Assembly: GCF_030913225.1 (NCBI RefSeq)
Contig: NZ_JAQYTS010000015.1
Location: forward strand, 1-32,223
DNA from: Spiroplasma sp. AdecLV25b
GTDB lineage: Bacteria > Bacillota_I > Bacilli_A > Mycoplasmatales > VBWQ01
Length of the DNA: 32,223 nt
Direction: 5' to 3'
Position numbers and translations under genes: made by a program. The notes under the pieces were generated by a model. It was given only the letters and a program-made list of their open reading frames with translations, was not told the DNA's origin and ran no database searches. Shown piece after piece: positions 12,972 through 23,221 of the stretch (its first letter is position 1; the number at the start of each line of letters is the position of its first letter).

Positions 12972-13069
12972 AAAATATATGTTTTTAATCATTTATATGT
13001 AAAAAACTAAAGTTATTGATAAAATAATTATGTGTTCATAAAAAACGATTTGAAAAAGGAGAAATAAAA

Positions 13070-14149
13070 ATGATAAAAAATAACAAAAAAGGTAATAATG
13101 AAATTGTAGATCCTATGTCTGAAGCTACTGATTCATCAGAAAATAATGTTAAAGATGCAACAATGGAAGAATCAAAAACTAAATTAAAAAGTAGTTTTAT
13201 GAAAAAATCAGTAGGTAAGAAGGCAACAGATAATGAAACTATAGATGAACCACCAATTATCAAACATAAATCTCATGATAAACCAGAAACTAAAGAGGAA
13301 ATAGCAGCTACGAAAGCTAAACTACAAACCTTTAAAGATAACCAAAAAACCATTAAAAAACAAACTAAAGAATATTCAAAAGCCGTTCTTAATGGTCAAA
13401 TTGTTTCTATGACTAATAATACCCCTGATGTTGCAACTAATGTGATTGAACTATTTAACGTTAAAAAATCATATTTAACTGGTGATTTAGAATATGAAGT
13501 ATTAAAAGGAGTTGACTTAAAAATTAAACAAGGTGATTTTGTTGTAATCCTTGGTCCCTCAGGTAGTGGAAAAACTACCTTACTAAACATTATTTCAGGC
13601 TTAGATAAACCCAATTCTGGTGATGTATTTGTAGCAGGTTATAATTTATCTTTATTAAAAGATAGCCACTTAACAAAATTTAGAAGAGATAATGTTGGAT
13701 TTATTTTCCAACAATATAATTTATTAACTAATTTAACAGCTCGTGAAAATGCTGAAGTTGGTGAAAATTTAGCAAAAAGTAAAAACAAAAACATGGGAAT
13801 TGATGAAATATTTAAAGTGATTGAAATGGATGAACATATGAATAAGTTTCCTAGTCAATTGTCAGGAGGGCAACAACAACGAGTTTCTATTGGTCGTGCG
13901 CTTGCAAAGAATCCAACCATTTTATTCTGTGATGAACCAACAGGAGCATTAGATGAAGAGATGGGACGTAAGGTATTAGAAATCTTATTAGATGTTAACC
14001 GTGAATATAAAACATCAATTATTATGGTTACCCATAACCCTAACTTCCAGTTTGTGGCTAATACTGTTATTAATGTTAAAAATGGGAATATTGTTAATGT
14101 TAAGACGAATACGAAACCAATGAAACCAAGTGAAATTAACTGAAGTTAA
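13070..14149 (+). CDS. ABC transporter ATPase (LolD/MacB class) with long charged N-terminal extension
   Basis: The protein is 359 aa with a UGA-Trp as its second-last codon. The ABC domain begins near residue 125 (VIELFNVKKSY). Walker A is GPSGSGKTT at about 161-169, the Q-loop is IFQQYNLL, the signature is LSGGQQQRV near 264, Walker B is ILFCDEPTGALD, and the H-loop is VTHN. CDEPTGALD and FQQYNLL are typical of LolD/MacB/FtsE-like ATPases that partner FtsX-type permeases. The first 120 residues are unusual: a Lys/Glu/Thr-rich, low-hydrophobicity segment, probably disordered. AAAGGAG precedes the ATG. It most likely energises the permease at 9765-12971. Confidence 0.9.
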
Positions 14150-14335
14150 TAGAAATAAGTGTTTACTTTTTTAATTTTCTAGAGAAATAGTGATGAAATA
14201 ATTTTTGTCATCACACTACATATACAGATTGATTTCTAATTAATTTTTATTAGTCCTGAATTGTAAATTATGATTGAAAATTATTTTTTCCTGCATTTAT
14301 GCTTTTAAGTATTGACTAGTTATTGAATATTTTGC

Positions 14336-14376
14336 TTCTGAACAGTTTATTTCAGATTCAGAACATTTTTAATTAT
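14336..14376 (+). terminator. possible terminator after the ABC operon
   Basis: TTCTGAA (14336-14342) pairs with TTCAGAA (14357-14363) and is followed by CATTTTTAATTATTTT. The 5' arm can instead pair with TTCAGA at 14351-14356, so two mutually exclusive stems exist. Confidence 0.35.
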
Positions 14377-14409
14377 TTTATCATTGAACAAGGCATAAGT
14401 TAAAATTAA

Positions 14410-14482
14410 AAATGTGTTACGGAAGAGTTTCATGCACAGTTTTGTGAAAGATTGGTGGGGAAACTCCACTGGTTTATTATTC
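14410..14482 (+). ncRNA. structured, locally GC-rich block; possible group II intron 3' remnant
   Basis: This stretch has far more G and C than its surroundings and can form two consecutive hairpins: TTTCA..TGAAA with an inner CACA/TGTG, and GTGG..CCAC around a GGAAACT loop (about 14454-14469). The pattern of a purine-rich lead, a CATGCACAG hairpin, then a hairpin with a GAAA-containing loop reminds me of sequence found downstream of reverse transcriptases in some bacterial group II introns. No reverse transcriptase is present. The family call is from memory and is weak; the structural anomaly itself is visible. Confidence 0.3.
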
Positions 14483-14512
14483 AATTCATTCGTTAATTTA
14501 GTTATTTATGTT

Positions 14513-14587
14513 TAATGATTGTAGTTTTTTTTGTTGAAAATTGTTATTATTACTTTTATAAAACAACTACAATTTTATTTATCATTA
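14513..14587. repeat. bipartite inverted repeat upstream of lysS
   Basis: TAATGA (14513-14518) pairs with TCATTA (14582-14587), and the overlapping ATTGTAGTT (14518-14526) pairs with AACTACAAT (14565-14573). This makes a long interrupted stem with a loop of about 38 bases. It may be an old terminator, or a decayed element end. Confidence 0.45.
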
Positions 14588-14627
14588 AAGAATCATTTTT
14601 TTAATTTATTTTTTAACTTTAAATAAT

Positions 14628-14633
14628 TATAAT
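14628..14633 (+). promoter_or_regulatory. -10 box candidate for lysS
   Basis: A perfect TATAAT lies 34 bases before the lysS start. No good -35 box is seen. Confidence 0.45.
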
Positions 14634-14667
14634 ATAAGCAATACTTTTAAATACAAAGGATGAAAAA

Positions 14668-16286
<1,619 letters not shown>

Positions 16287-16287
<1 letters not shown>

Positions 16288-16466
16288 TGAGTACTTTAGT
16301 AATTATTGGGGTTGTAGTAGCATTAATTGCTATTATTGCATTTATTTTTTTAATTAAAATTATTAAATGACTTGCCATTACAATTATCATTTTTGGTTTA
16401 ATTGCTACAGGTTTATGTTTAGGTTTTGGAATACCACCAATAGTAACAGATGTTATTAATACTTAG
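16287..16466 (+). CDS. small membrane peptide, possibly truncated
   Basis: The ATG shares its A with the lysS stop (TAATG), which implies translational coupling. The product is 59 aa with two hydrophobic stretches (about residues 4-26 and 28-48) and one UGA-Trp near the middle. The stop TAG straddles the first two bases of a block (from 16465) also found at 32083, where it looks like an insertion-sequence end. The present C-terminus may therefore have been created by an insertion. No family recognised. Confidence 0.6.
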
Positions 16467-16535
16467 GTTAAATCCTAAATTTTGTATAAATTACTTTTAT
16501 GGAGCAAATACCCCTCATATCAAAGAATAAATTTT
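16465..16535. mobile_element. decayed insertion-sequence end
   Basis: The first 29 bases match 32083-32111 at 23 positions, and similarity continues through GAGCA and CTCATATCAAA (about 16498-16523), after which the two diverge. Most differences in this copy change G or C to A or T, as expected for drift in an AT-rich genome. No transposase ORF follows; the remaining sequence up to 16660 is featureless apart from a faint echo of the TGGAGCAAATA segment near 16618. Confidence 0.4.
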
Positions 16536-16662
16536 TATTTCGAACAAATAAATCCCGACAAAAGTGAATAATTGTTAACACTTTTTTAAAACTAAACTGA
16601 TCCACATTGAAATATTTATTGGAGAAAATAAGCAACCTATTTTACTGGTAGACAAATAAAAT

Positions 16663-16687
16663 AAACAAGCCTAATTAGGCTTGTTTT
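16663..16687. terminator. perfect 24-bp palindrome, bidirectional terminator
   Basis: Positions 16663-16686 are fully self-complementary, with a GC-containing core (ACAAGCCT/AGGCTTGT) flanked by A-rich and T-rich ends on both strands. It lies between the + strand lysS cluster and the minus-strand gene ending at 16844, as a shared terminator would. Confidence 0.75.
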
Positions 16688-16698
16688 GAGTTAATTTA

Positions 16699-16734
16699 AA
16701 AATTCAAATAATTTTTATTTGAATTTTCTTTTTT
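16699..16734. terminator. second hairpin terminator, 11-bp stem
   Basis: AAAATTCAAAT (16699-16709) pairs with ATTTGAATTTT (16717-16727), followed by CTTTTTTG on the + strand. On the minus strand the stem is followed by TTTAAATT, so it could also serve the convergent gene. Confidence 0.65.
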
Positions 16735-16843
16735 GATAAGTTGTAAAATTTAAACATTTTTTGCATTCTTATTAATAATATTTGTGCTTTTACCAACAAG
16801 TGAAGAAAATAAATTTGAAAATTAGTTTTATTGTAAATTACTA

Positions 16844-17653
16844 CTAAAGAATAGTTGATTTAGTTACTGATATTGGATTCATTGGAATATTTTCATCATT
16901 ATTTATTTCATTTGCATCAAAATCATGATTATCACTTTCATTTTGATAATCACATTTTAAATTTTCGGTCTTTTTTAAACATGAAGGAATAATTTGATTA
17001 GCAATATTAATCATACCCGAAAAAACTGTTGGTATTGCATAATAATTATCATAACCATTTGTGTGCTGCATAACAATACCAGTACTAGTTAATGCTACTG
17101 CAGTAATTAAATTAGCAATACTTTTTACTGAATCAAATCTTTTAGGCAGTAATTCTGTTATACCATTAATAATATTTGTGGCACCATAAACATTCATTGA
17201 AATGTAAGTATTTCAGTTTTCAGTGTCACTATTTCTTTTTCTTAGTTCAAACCTTTCCTCTTCGCTCCAACCTCCTCCTATAGGAAAACATCCTATTTTA
17301 TAGCCCTTAGCTTGTGTTTCTTTGCATCTTTTTAAAAAATCTGAATATCTTGCCTCACTTATTTCTTTAGGTATTATTTTAATGCCGTTGCTATCTAAAA
17401 ATTTACTATAATTTACTGAACTGATTATTGAAAGACCTAACAATATTTTACTAACAGCACTTATATTTTTAGTGTTATTTTTATATGAAAAATATACAAT
17501 GGAATTCAAGCCAAAAGCTATACCATTAATTCCTAATAAAATTGGATTATTTAATTTTTGTCAGTAATAAGTACTTAAACCTATTACCCCTGTTACTCCA
17601 GTTAAAAAGCTTAATGATTTATTCACTTTATTTAAATAAGAATTTATTTCCAT
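16844..17653 (-). CDS. multi-pass membrane protein of unknown function
   Basis: This is the only minus-strand gene in the window. It encodes 269 aa when UGA is read as Trp (two such codons); TGG is also used once, in GGGWSEEERF. Hydrophobic segments lie at about residues 13-30, 35-56, 62-81, 180-197 and 206-223. A soluble loop of about 80 residues lies between the two membrane groups, and the tail is acidic (about 235-260). AAAGGAGTA (complement of 17661-17669) is a strong ribosome-binding site. No family is recognised. Its orientation and its place between an insertion-sequence remnant and rpmE suggest an inserted accessory gene. Confidence 0.72.
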
Positions 17654-17678
17654 TTTTTTATACTCCTTTGTAAAATAA

Positions 17679-17713
17679 AAACCTATTAACTTTAAAAATA
17701 AAGCAATAGGTTT
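17679..17713 (-). promoter_or_regulatory. leader hairpin just upstream of the minus-strand gene
   Basis: AAACCTATT and AATAGGTTT (9-bp arms, 17679-17687 and 17705-17713) form a hairpin. On the minus strand it is followed by TTATTTTAC and then by the ribosome-binding site. It lies between the candidate -10 (17739-17744) and the start codon, so it would be part of the mRNA leader. It resembles an attenuator or a terminator for upstream transcription. Confidence 0.5.
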
Positions 17714-17738
17714 AAAACTATATTTAGTTTATAGATTG

Positions 17739-17744
17739 ATTATA
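17739..17744 (-). promoter_or_regulatory. -10 box candidate for the minus-strand gene
   Basis: The complement reads TATAAT. A TTATCT about 17 bases further upstream (17762-17767) is a weak -35 candidate. The rest of the gap to rpmE (17745-17961) shows no gene. Confidence 0.4.
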
Positions 17745-17961
17745 ATTTATAATTTTATTTAAGATAAAATTTTGCTAATTAACACTTTTTTATAACTTGA
17801 ATTGTAAATATGAACAGAATATAAGAAACAGAAAGCCACGCAAAACTCTACATAGAAGAAAAAATATTTTTAAGATTTATTTGCTTTTTTCATTGGTTAA
17901 TGTTATTATTTTTAAGTACTTTTTATTATATTAAAATAGTTTTTCAAAGCGAGGTGAAATT

Positions 17962-18285
17962 ATGTCACAAACAAATATCCATCCAGAATATTTTCAAACT
18001 AAAGTTACTTGTATAACATGTAGTAATAATTTTATGAGTGGTTCAACTAAAGGTAAAGAAATTCGTGTTGATACATGTTCAAATTGTCACCCGTTCTATA
18101 CTGGAAAACAATCTTTTGCTTCAGCAACAGGACGTGTTGAACGTTTCAAGACTAAAGCAAGTCAACAAGTTGAAGTTAAACCTAAAATTGTTGAAACAAA
18201 CAAAGCAAAATCTCAAAATTCTAAAACTATTGTTCTGGATTCTGCTAAAGATGTTTTAAAACTAGCTGATAAAGTTAAAAAATAA
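17962..18285 (+). CDS. rpmE: 50S ribosomal protein L31, zinc-binding form with C-terminal extension
   Basis: The protein is 107 aa. The first 70 residues are a canonical C+ L31: IHPEYF at the start, zinc ligands C17, C20, C39 and C42 (CITC and CSNC), then HPFYTGKQ and GRVERF. L31 bridges the two ribosomal subunits. The family is usually 65-75 aa; here about 37 extra Lys-rich residues follow, a low-complexity tail. GCGAGGTGAAA precedes the ATG. A strong terminator follows, so it is probably a single-gene transcript. Confidence 0.93.
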   Translation: MSQTNIHPEYFQTKVTCITCSNNFMSGSTKGKEIRVDTCSNCHPFYTGKQSFASATGRVERFKTKASQQVEVKPKIVETNKAKSQNSKTIVLDSAKDVLKLADKVKK

Positions 18286-18293
18286 TTTTGTTT

Positions 18294-18326
18294 AAAATAG
18301 AAACTAAATTGGTTTCTATTTTTTTC
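18294..18326 (+). terminator. rpmE terminator
   Basis: AAAATAGAAAC pairs with GTTTCTATTTT (11-bp stem, 7-base loop TAAATTG), running into a T-rich tail. It begins 8 bases after the rpmE stop. Confidence 0.85.
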
Positions 18327-18431
18327 TATAATTAAAAAATTATTTAGAGCCATTTTTTTCGTTATTTAAGTTAAAATATTGATATATACTAATTAACATA
18401 GAATTTAGGTCTTTTATTATGTAACTAATAG

Positions 18432-18437
18432 TATAAT
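18432..18437 (+). promoter_or_regulatory. -10 box candidate for the ABC-like gene and downstream operon
   Basis: A perfect TATAAT lies 32 bases before the start codon of the next gene. It is downstream of the rpmE terminator, so it likely starts the run through prmC. Confidence 0.45.
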
Positions 18438-18469
18438 TAATATATGATTTTAAAGTTAGGACTGATTTT

Positions 18470-20434
18470 ATGGAATCATCTGAATTTAATAGCTTAACTA
18501 CTAGTAAAGGTATGAAGTTTAAATCAGAACAATCTTTTGAACTAAACTTTAGTATTATCAATTTAACTGTTGATAAAGCAGTAAAAAATTGAAGTTTTGA
18601 AAGTAGTTATCCTGATTGTTTAGCGCTTTTTAGTAATGATGAAATCAATAGTGAAAACTTAATTAAAGCATTAATGGGTAGTGTTCCTATTATGCAAGGT
18701 AAAATTTTAATTGATAAAAAAGAAGTTACTTATAATACTATTGGTTTTGAACGAAAAATGGCCTATGTTGATTTACAGTTACAAAGTTGAAATAAACTTT
18801 TTAGTATTCAATATAATTTAGCACGAACAGCAATGCGTAATAAACCATTTTTACAAGATATAAGTAATCATAATCAAAAAATTAAAACTGACATTGAAAA
18901 TTTAAAAGATACTGGTTTAAATTTAGATTGTGGTTATTTTAAAGAAAAATTAATTAATATTATTAAACGTTTCATTCGCGAAACACAAAGTACACGTACT
19001 AATTTCATTAAGGAATATGAATTCCAAATTATTCATTTTCACAAAAATTTTGTGCAAGAAAAATTTAATTTTTCTGGTTGTGAAACTTTATCAGATATTT
19101 TAATTAAAAAATTTACTGCCGAAGAAGAAAATATTATTGCTAATAATAATTTATTATTTTTACAATCTCTACAAGATCGAATTGCTAGTTTAGAAAATTT
19201 AACAGGTGAATGTTTTTGTGGTTGTAGTCCACCAAAAGAACGACGTTCTCAGTTTCAATTACGTGAAATTATTTTTGTTGTTAAAGAAATTAATAGTTAT
19301 TTAAATAAAAAGGTTACTAATACTCGTAGTGAAATCAGAACAACTTTAAAAACTTGTAATAATCATAATCAAAATTTCAATAATGAATTAAATCGTTTAC
19401 TTTCATATAAACAAATTAGTTTTACTCGTGCTCAAATTGATCAAATTTTAGAACAGTGAATTGATTTAGCTGAAGTACAAAGAATTAAATTCAATATGAA
19501 ACAAGACTTTGTAGCTATGCAACTACTACCTGATGAAATGCATTTATTGTTAAAAAATATTAAAGATGAAATTAAAATTTATCACGATAAAATTTTAAAA
19601 CATCCCGAATTAGAAGAAAAAGAAACATATCAAAATCACTTAAAATTATTATATAATAGTTTAATTGATGCTCGTGATTTAATCAGTAAAAATATTTTTA
19701 TGTTATTTAAAGAGTTAGAATTAAATCATTTATTAACAATGCGTATTACGCAACTAACTGTTTTAGAACGTCAGATTATTAAAATTCTTCAACAATTAAT
19801 TGTGCCTACTAAAATTTTAATTTTACATATTCCTTTTGAATTACTAAATTATGATGATAAAGAAAAATTAGCAATTTGAATTAAAAAAATCCAAAAATTT
19901 TTAAAAATTATTATTATTTTTACTACTAATACGCAAGTTGATATTAATTTATTAGCAACTAGTGTTACTGTTATTGAAAATGAAATAATTATTCAACAAG
20001 GTAAGATTGGAGATGTTACTGATAAACCGCTTTCTTTAAATTTATTAAAGGAAATTAATAAACAACGCATTAATACTTCTAAGGGGATATGAAATACTCC
20101 TAATTTGTTTTTCTATAATGTTAATCTTGGAAAATTTACTACTGATAATACTCCAACAATTGCTTTTAAATCAAATGATGTTTTATTTAGTAGAAAAAAA
20201 CCAAAATTCGCTTTCTTAAAATCTTCAATAGTAATTAAAGGTGTTATTAAAGGAATTACTAAGATTAATGAAAAAACATCGTATTTAATTTTTGAAACTT
20301 TTACTCGTGAAGAATTTGAAGTTTTAAGTAGTAGTGAGAATATTGCAATCGGTGTTACTGGTTGAATTAGCATTACTAAAAATTCCATTTTTGTATTTGA
20401 TGGTAAAAACCAACAATTAATTGGTACATGATAG
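18470..20434 (+). CDS. degenerate MalK/UgpC-like ABC protein with large internal insertion
   Basis: The protein is 654 aa with several UGA-Trp codons. Its N-terminus follows the ABC ATPase plan: SENLIKALMGSVPIMQGKIL looks like the post-Walker A segment, and ERKMAYVDLQLQSWNKLFSI like the Q-loop region. The Walker A glycines and lysine are gone (LFSNDEINSEN). A charged, helical insertion of about 280 residues follows, with a CFCGC cluster near residue 247. The ABC fold resumes at QLTVLERQIIKILQQL (no LSGGQ), ILILHIPFELL (Walker B acidic residues lost) and IIIFTTN (H-loop His lost). The end resembles a MalK-type TOBE domain, finishing in IFVFDGKNQQLIG. It probably does not hydrolyse ATP. The frame is intact, so it is likely functional. 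nrnA starts 13 bases downstream. Confidence 0.7.
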
Positions 20435-20447
20435 AAAGGGAATTCCT

Positions 20448-21473
20448 ATGAGTGATTTTAAAAAAATAGCAACAGAAATTTATGAACTAATAAAGAATAG
20501 TAATCCTATTATTATTCATCGCCATATTAACCCTGATGGTGATGCCCTTGGTTCACAATGAGGATTAAAAATTATTATTGAAAATAATTTTCCTAATAAA
20601 CGTGTTTTAGCACCTGGTGAAATGAATGATCATATGCTTTCACTCTTTCCAACGCCCACTTTTGTCAAAAAAGAAGATTATGAAAATGCTTTAGTAATCA
20701 TTTGTGACACTGCTAATCGTGAACGAATTAGTGGTGAATTTTGACAGCAATCTAAAAAAATTGTTAAGATTGATCATCATCCTATCGTTGACGAATATGC
20801 TAATATTTCTTTAATTGAAAACAAAGCTTCTGCTGCTTGCCAGGTTATAGCAAAATGAGCAGAAATGATGAAATTAAAAGTATCTGCGGAAGCTGCTCGA
20901 AATTTATTTTTAGGATTAGTTACTGATTCAGGAAGATTTCTATATCGCTCGGTTAATGAAGAAACATTTCAAGTTGCTAGTTTTTTGATGAAACAAAATT
21001 TTAATTTATTAGATTTATATCAAAACTTGTACACCCAAAATTTAAAAATAGCTCGTATTAAAGGTTATATTTTATCTAATTTTAAAATTACAGAACATGG
21101 CGTTGGTTATATGGTATTTAATGATACAATAATTAGTGAATTGCAAATGACAATCAATGAACAAAATAAAGTATTAAAAATAAAAGAAAAACTAACCCTT
21201 AGCAAAGAAGATTTAACTAGTCAAGTTAATGTTATGTCAAATATTATGGGTATTAAAATTTGATTAATAGTTGCACATGATCAATTAGATAGTGCAATTA
21301 AAGTTAGTGTTCGTAGTGCTAAGTGAATTATTAATGATGTTGTCTCTCAATTTGGCGGTGGTGGTCATCAAACAGCAGCGGGAGTTCGTTTGCAACATGT
21401 TGATGATATTGAAAAACTAATTAACAGTTTAGATAAAGTTGCGAAAAATCCACCACAATTAATAGTTAATTAA
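20448..21473 (+). CDS. nrnA: DHH-family phosphoesterase (NrnA-like nanoRNase/pAp phosphatase)
   Basis: The protein is 341 aa with UGA-Trp at several sites. NrnA-type enzymes degrade 2-5 nt RNAs and remove phosphate from pAp; some relatives hydrolyse c-di-AMP products. Motif I is HRHINPDGDALGS near the N-terminus, motif II is ICDTANRERI, motif III is KIDHHP, and motif IV is GLVTDSGRF. The DHHA1 domain ends in FGGGGHQTAAG. All metal ligands are present. GAAAGGGAATT precedes the ATG. It shares an operon with the dead ABC protein upstream and tdk downstream. Confidence 0.88.
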
Positions 21474-21497
21474 AAAAAGATATGGAGTAGAGTAAAA

Positions 21498-22088
21498 ATG
21501 TATAGTCGTTATAATGAAGGATGAATTGAAGTAATTACAGGATGTATGTTTGCTGGAAAAACCGAAGAGTTTATGCGTCGCATCAATCGTTTACAATATG
21601 CGAAACGTAAAGTTTTAGTTTTTAAACCAAAAGTAGATAGTCGTTATGATGCTAAAAAAGTTGTTTCTCATAAAGGAGTTGCAATTACTGCGATTGTTAT
21701 AAATGATCCTTTGGAAATTTTAAAATACGTTAATGAAAATGTTGCTGCAATTGCCATTGATGAAGTTCAATTTTTTAATCCCATAATTATTGAAGTAATT
21801 AAACAATTAGCAGATAGTAATAAACAAGTTATTGTTGCTGGATTAGATCAAGATTTTCGTGGTGAACCATTTTCTGTTATGAAAGAATTATTAGCATTAG
21901 CAGAATTTGTTACTAAATTAGATGCTGTTTGTGTAGAATGTGGTCAAGCTGCAACTAGAACACAACGCATTATTAATGGCAAAGAAGCAAAATATGATGA
22001 TGAAATTATTTTAATTGGTGCACAAGAACAATATGAAGCACGTTGCCGTATCCATCATCGAGTGATAAAAAGTAATCAAAATAAATAG
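21498..22088 (+). CDS. tdk: thymidine kinase
   Basis: The protein is 196 aa, a type II (TK1-like) enzyme that makes dTMP from thymidine. The P-loop is TGCMFAGKTEE (residues 14-24), the Walker B-like site is AIAIDEVQFF, and the GLDQDFRGEPF loop holds the catalytic region. The lasso zinc site is formed by CVECG and the later CRIHH. The start at 21498 restores the full P-loop lead, reading UGA as Trp9; ATGGAGTAGAG lies upstream. The next gene is prfA, a conserved tdk-prfA-prmC order in Firmicutes. Confidence 0.95.
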
Positions 22089-22103
22089 ACCAGGTGAATT
22101 ATT

Positions 22104-23201
22104 ATGAATCAAAAAACATTAGAGCAACTATCGTTACTTACTAACAAGTATCATGAAATTGAATTACAATTAGAAGATCCAAATGCCATAAGTAGAGATA
22201 AGTATACTGAGTTAACAAAAGAGCGAAGTAGATTAGAACCAATTGTTGAGAAGTATTTAAATTATGACAACATTGTTAAAGAAATTTTTGAAGCAAAAAA
22301 AGCACTAGCAACTGAGCAAGATATTGAATTACTTGATATGCTAAAAATAGATATTAAAGAAAATGAAAATCAATTAGCAATCGCTGAAAATGATTTAAAG
22401 TTAACTTTAATACCAAAAGATATTAATGATGATAAAAATGTTATAATTGAAATTAGAGGCGCGGTTGGTGGCGACGAAGCAAATATCTTTGCTGGTGATT
22501 TATATAGAATGTATATTAAATATGCTGAAACTCAACGCTGAAAAATTGAAACTATTGAAGCCAAAGAAGCATTGAATGGTGGTTTTAGTTATATTTCTTT
22601 TATGATTAAAGGTAAACATGTATTTTCTAAAATGAAATTTGAAGCTGGTGGGCATCGTGTTCAAAGAGTTCCTAAAACTGAATCACAAGGGCGTGTTCAT
22701 ACTTCAATAGCTACAGTAGCAGTTTTACCAGAAGTTAATGAAGTAGAAATTAAAATCAATCCTGTTGATTTAAGAATTGACACTTATCGTTCTAGTGGTG
22801 CGGGTGGACAACATGTTAATACCACTGATTCTGCTATTAGAATTACCCATATTCCAACCGGTATTGTTGTAACATCGCAAGATGGTCGTAGTCAACATGA
22901 TAACAAAGATAAAGCCATGCGTGTTTTAAGAGCTAAAATGTATGAACAACAAGTTGAAGAACAACATCAAAAACTTGGTAACTTACGAAAAAATGCGGTT
23001 GGTAGCGGTGAACGTTCTGAAAAAATTAGAACATATAACTATGCCCAAAATCGAGTAACTGACCATCGCATTGGTTTATCTTTATTAAAGTTAGATCGTA
23101 TTATGGAAGGTAGTATTGATGAAATTATTATCGCTTTAATTAGTGGAGAACAAAAAGAAAAATTAGAAAGTATTGAAGAAAATATTAGCACACTAAAGTA
23201 A
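22104..23201 (+). CDS. prfA: peptide chain release factor 1
   Basis: The protein is 365 aa, a normal RF1 length, with one UGA-Trp at 22542. It recognises UAA and UAG and triggers peptide release. The catalytic GGQ is at residues 234-236 inside [15 protein letters not shown]. The RF1 N-terminal helical domain and [19 protein letters not shown] are intact. With UGA reassigned to Trp, RF2 is not needed, and all clear genes here stop at TAA or TAG. PrmC, two genes downstream, methylates the GGQ glutamine. CAGGTGA lies 6-8 bases before the ATG. Confidence 0.96.
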
Positions 23202-23221
23202 AGTTTTGGAGGTAGAGTGTT

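Larger units (their letters stand above)
14150..14667 (+). other. 518-bp gap between the ABC operon and lysS, rich in hairpins
   Basis: No credible gene is seen. In order it holds a GTGATGA/TCATCAC hairpin (14190-14214, no T-tract), a TTCTGAA/TTCAGAA hairpin followed by a T-rich stretch (14336-14370, with an alternative TCTGAA/TTCAGA pairing), a GC-rich structured block (about 14410-14480), and a bipartite inverted repeat (14513-14587). It ends with a TATAAT at 14628-14633 that probably serves lysS. Confidence 0.6.

Noticed and set aside
14400-14667. T-box or lysine riboswitch for lysS
   Set aside because: I do not see the T-box bulge sequence or the conserved lysine aptamer core; the GC-rich block does not fit either.
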